NCBI RefSeq assembly: GCF_013523125.1
Contig: NZ_JAAMQJ010000041.1
Coordinates: 1-43,307 of the forward strand
DNA: 43,307 nucleotides
Direction of reading: 5' to 3'
From: Pseudomonas entomophila
Lineage (GTDB): Bacteria > Pseudomonadota > Gammaproteobacteria > Pseudomonadales > Pseudomonadaceae
In this document: positions 43,233-43,307 of the stretch, in pieces
Position numbering within the stretch: the first letter of the stretch is position 1
Layout of the letters: every line of letters begins with the position of its first letter
Position numbers and translations under genes: made by a program
The notes under the pieces: generated by a model
Told to the model about the DNA's origin: nothing
The model's input: only the letters and a program-made list of their open reading frames with translations
Databases searched by the model: none

Positions 43233-43307
43233 AATCTTGGCGATGACCTACTCTCACATGGGGAAACCCCACACTACCATCGGCGATGCATCGTTTCACT
43301 GCTGAGT
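43233..43307 (-). rRNA. rrf: 5S ribosomal RNA, 3' part (cut by window edge)
   Basis: The reverse complement reads as the last about 75 nucleotides of Pseudomonas 5S rRNA: it starts inside the ACTCAGCAGTGAAACGATGC stretch and ends GTAGGTCATCGCCAAGATT at 43233. Conserved elements such as GATGGTAGTGTGGGG and TGTGAGAGTAGG are intact. The 5' 45 bases and the rest of the rrn operon are outside the window. Confidence 0.95.

Overview
The window is a GC-rich chromosomal segment of a Pseudomonas, most likely of the P. putida group. The evidence is the gene content and order (hda, DUF2066, purM-purN; mazG-relA-rlmD-cysM with divergent gacS and ldhA; dctA, PcpS-type phosphopantetheinyl transferase, nrdA-nrdB), together with typical P. 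putida REP palindromes (GCGGGC-tt-GCCCGC cores). Species assignment is inference. All calls come from reading the sequence; no database search was run.

Positions 1-24.8 kb are mostly core genome. The left edge holds the C-terminal end of an IS110-type transposase. Then come two tandem NlpC/P60 lipoproteins, the replication regulator hda, a DUF2066 protein, the purine genes purM-purN and a DUF3108 protein. These are followed by a small unknown protein, a DUF2058 protein and the stringent-response/housekeeping block mazG, relA, rlmD and cysM. The GacS hybrid sensor kinase is divergent from cysM and is followed by D-lactate dehydrogenase, two small genes, a TlpA-like lipoprotein, ArsC-like and WrbA-like genes, a divergent Tag-like protein with ttcA, sprT, dctA and a phosphopantetheinyl transferase. 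dctA has a textbook sigma-54 promoter with two upstream inverted repeats.

Positions 24.8-29.9 kb hold the class Ia ribonucleotide reductase genes nrdA and nrdB. Their control region carries a perfect DnaA box, a sigma-70-like promoter, two NrdR-like boxes 30 bp apart, and a long leader with a terminator-like hairpin.

Positions 29.9-43.2 kb look accessory. They hold an AraC regulator with a cupin protein, a UPF0149 protein, and a minus-strand cluster. The cluster encodes a tryptophan-monooxygenase-family flavoenzyme, a nitrilase-superfamily amidase, a polytopic membrane protein with two internal repeats, and a cytoplasmic asparaginase. An MFS transporter follows with a divergent four-cysteine regulator, then a stand-alone acetolactate-synthase-like enzyme, and then a second copy of the two-repeat membrane protein. 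The enzymes suggest a route amino acid -> one-carbon-shorter amide -> acid + ammonia, with the membrane protein as candidate transporter. This cluster is the most likely undescribed system in the window. The right edge is the 3' part of a 5S rRNA gene on the minus strand with its terminator, so an rRNA operon lies just outside.
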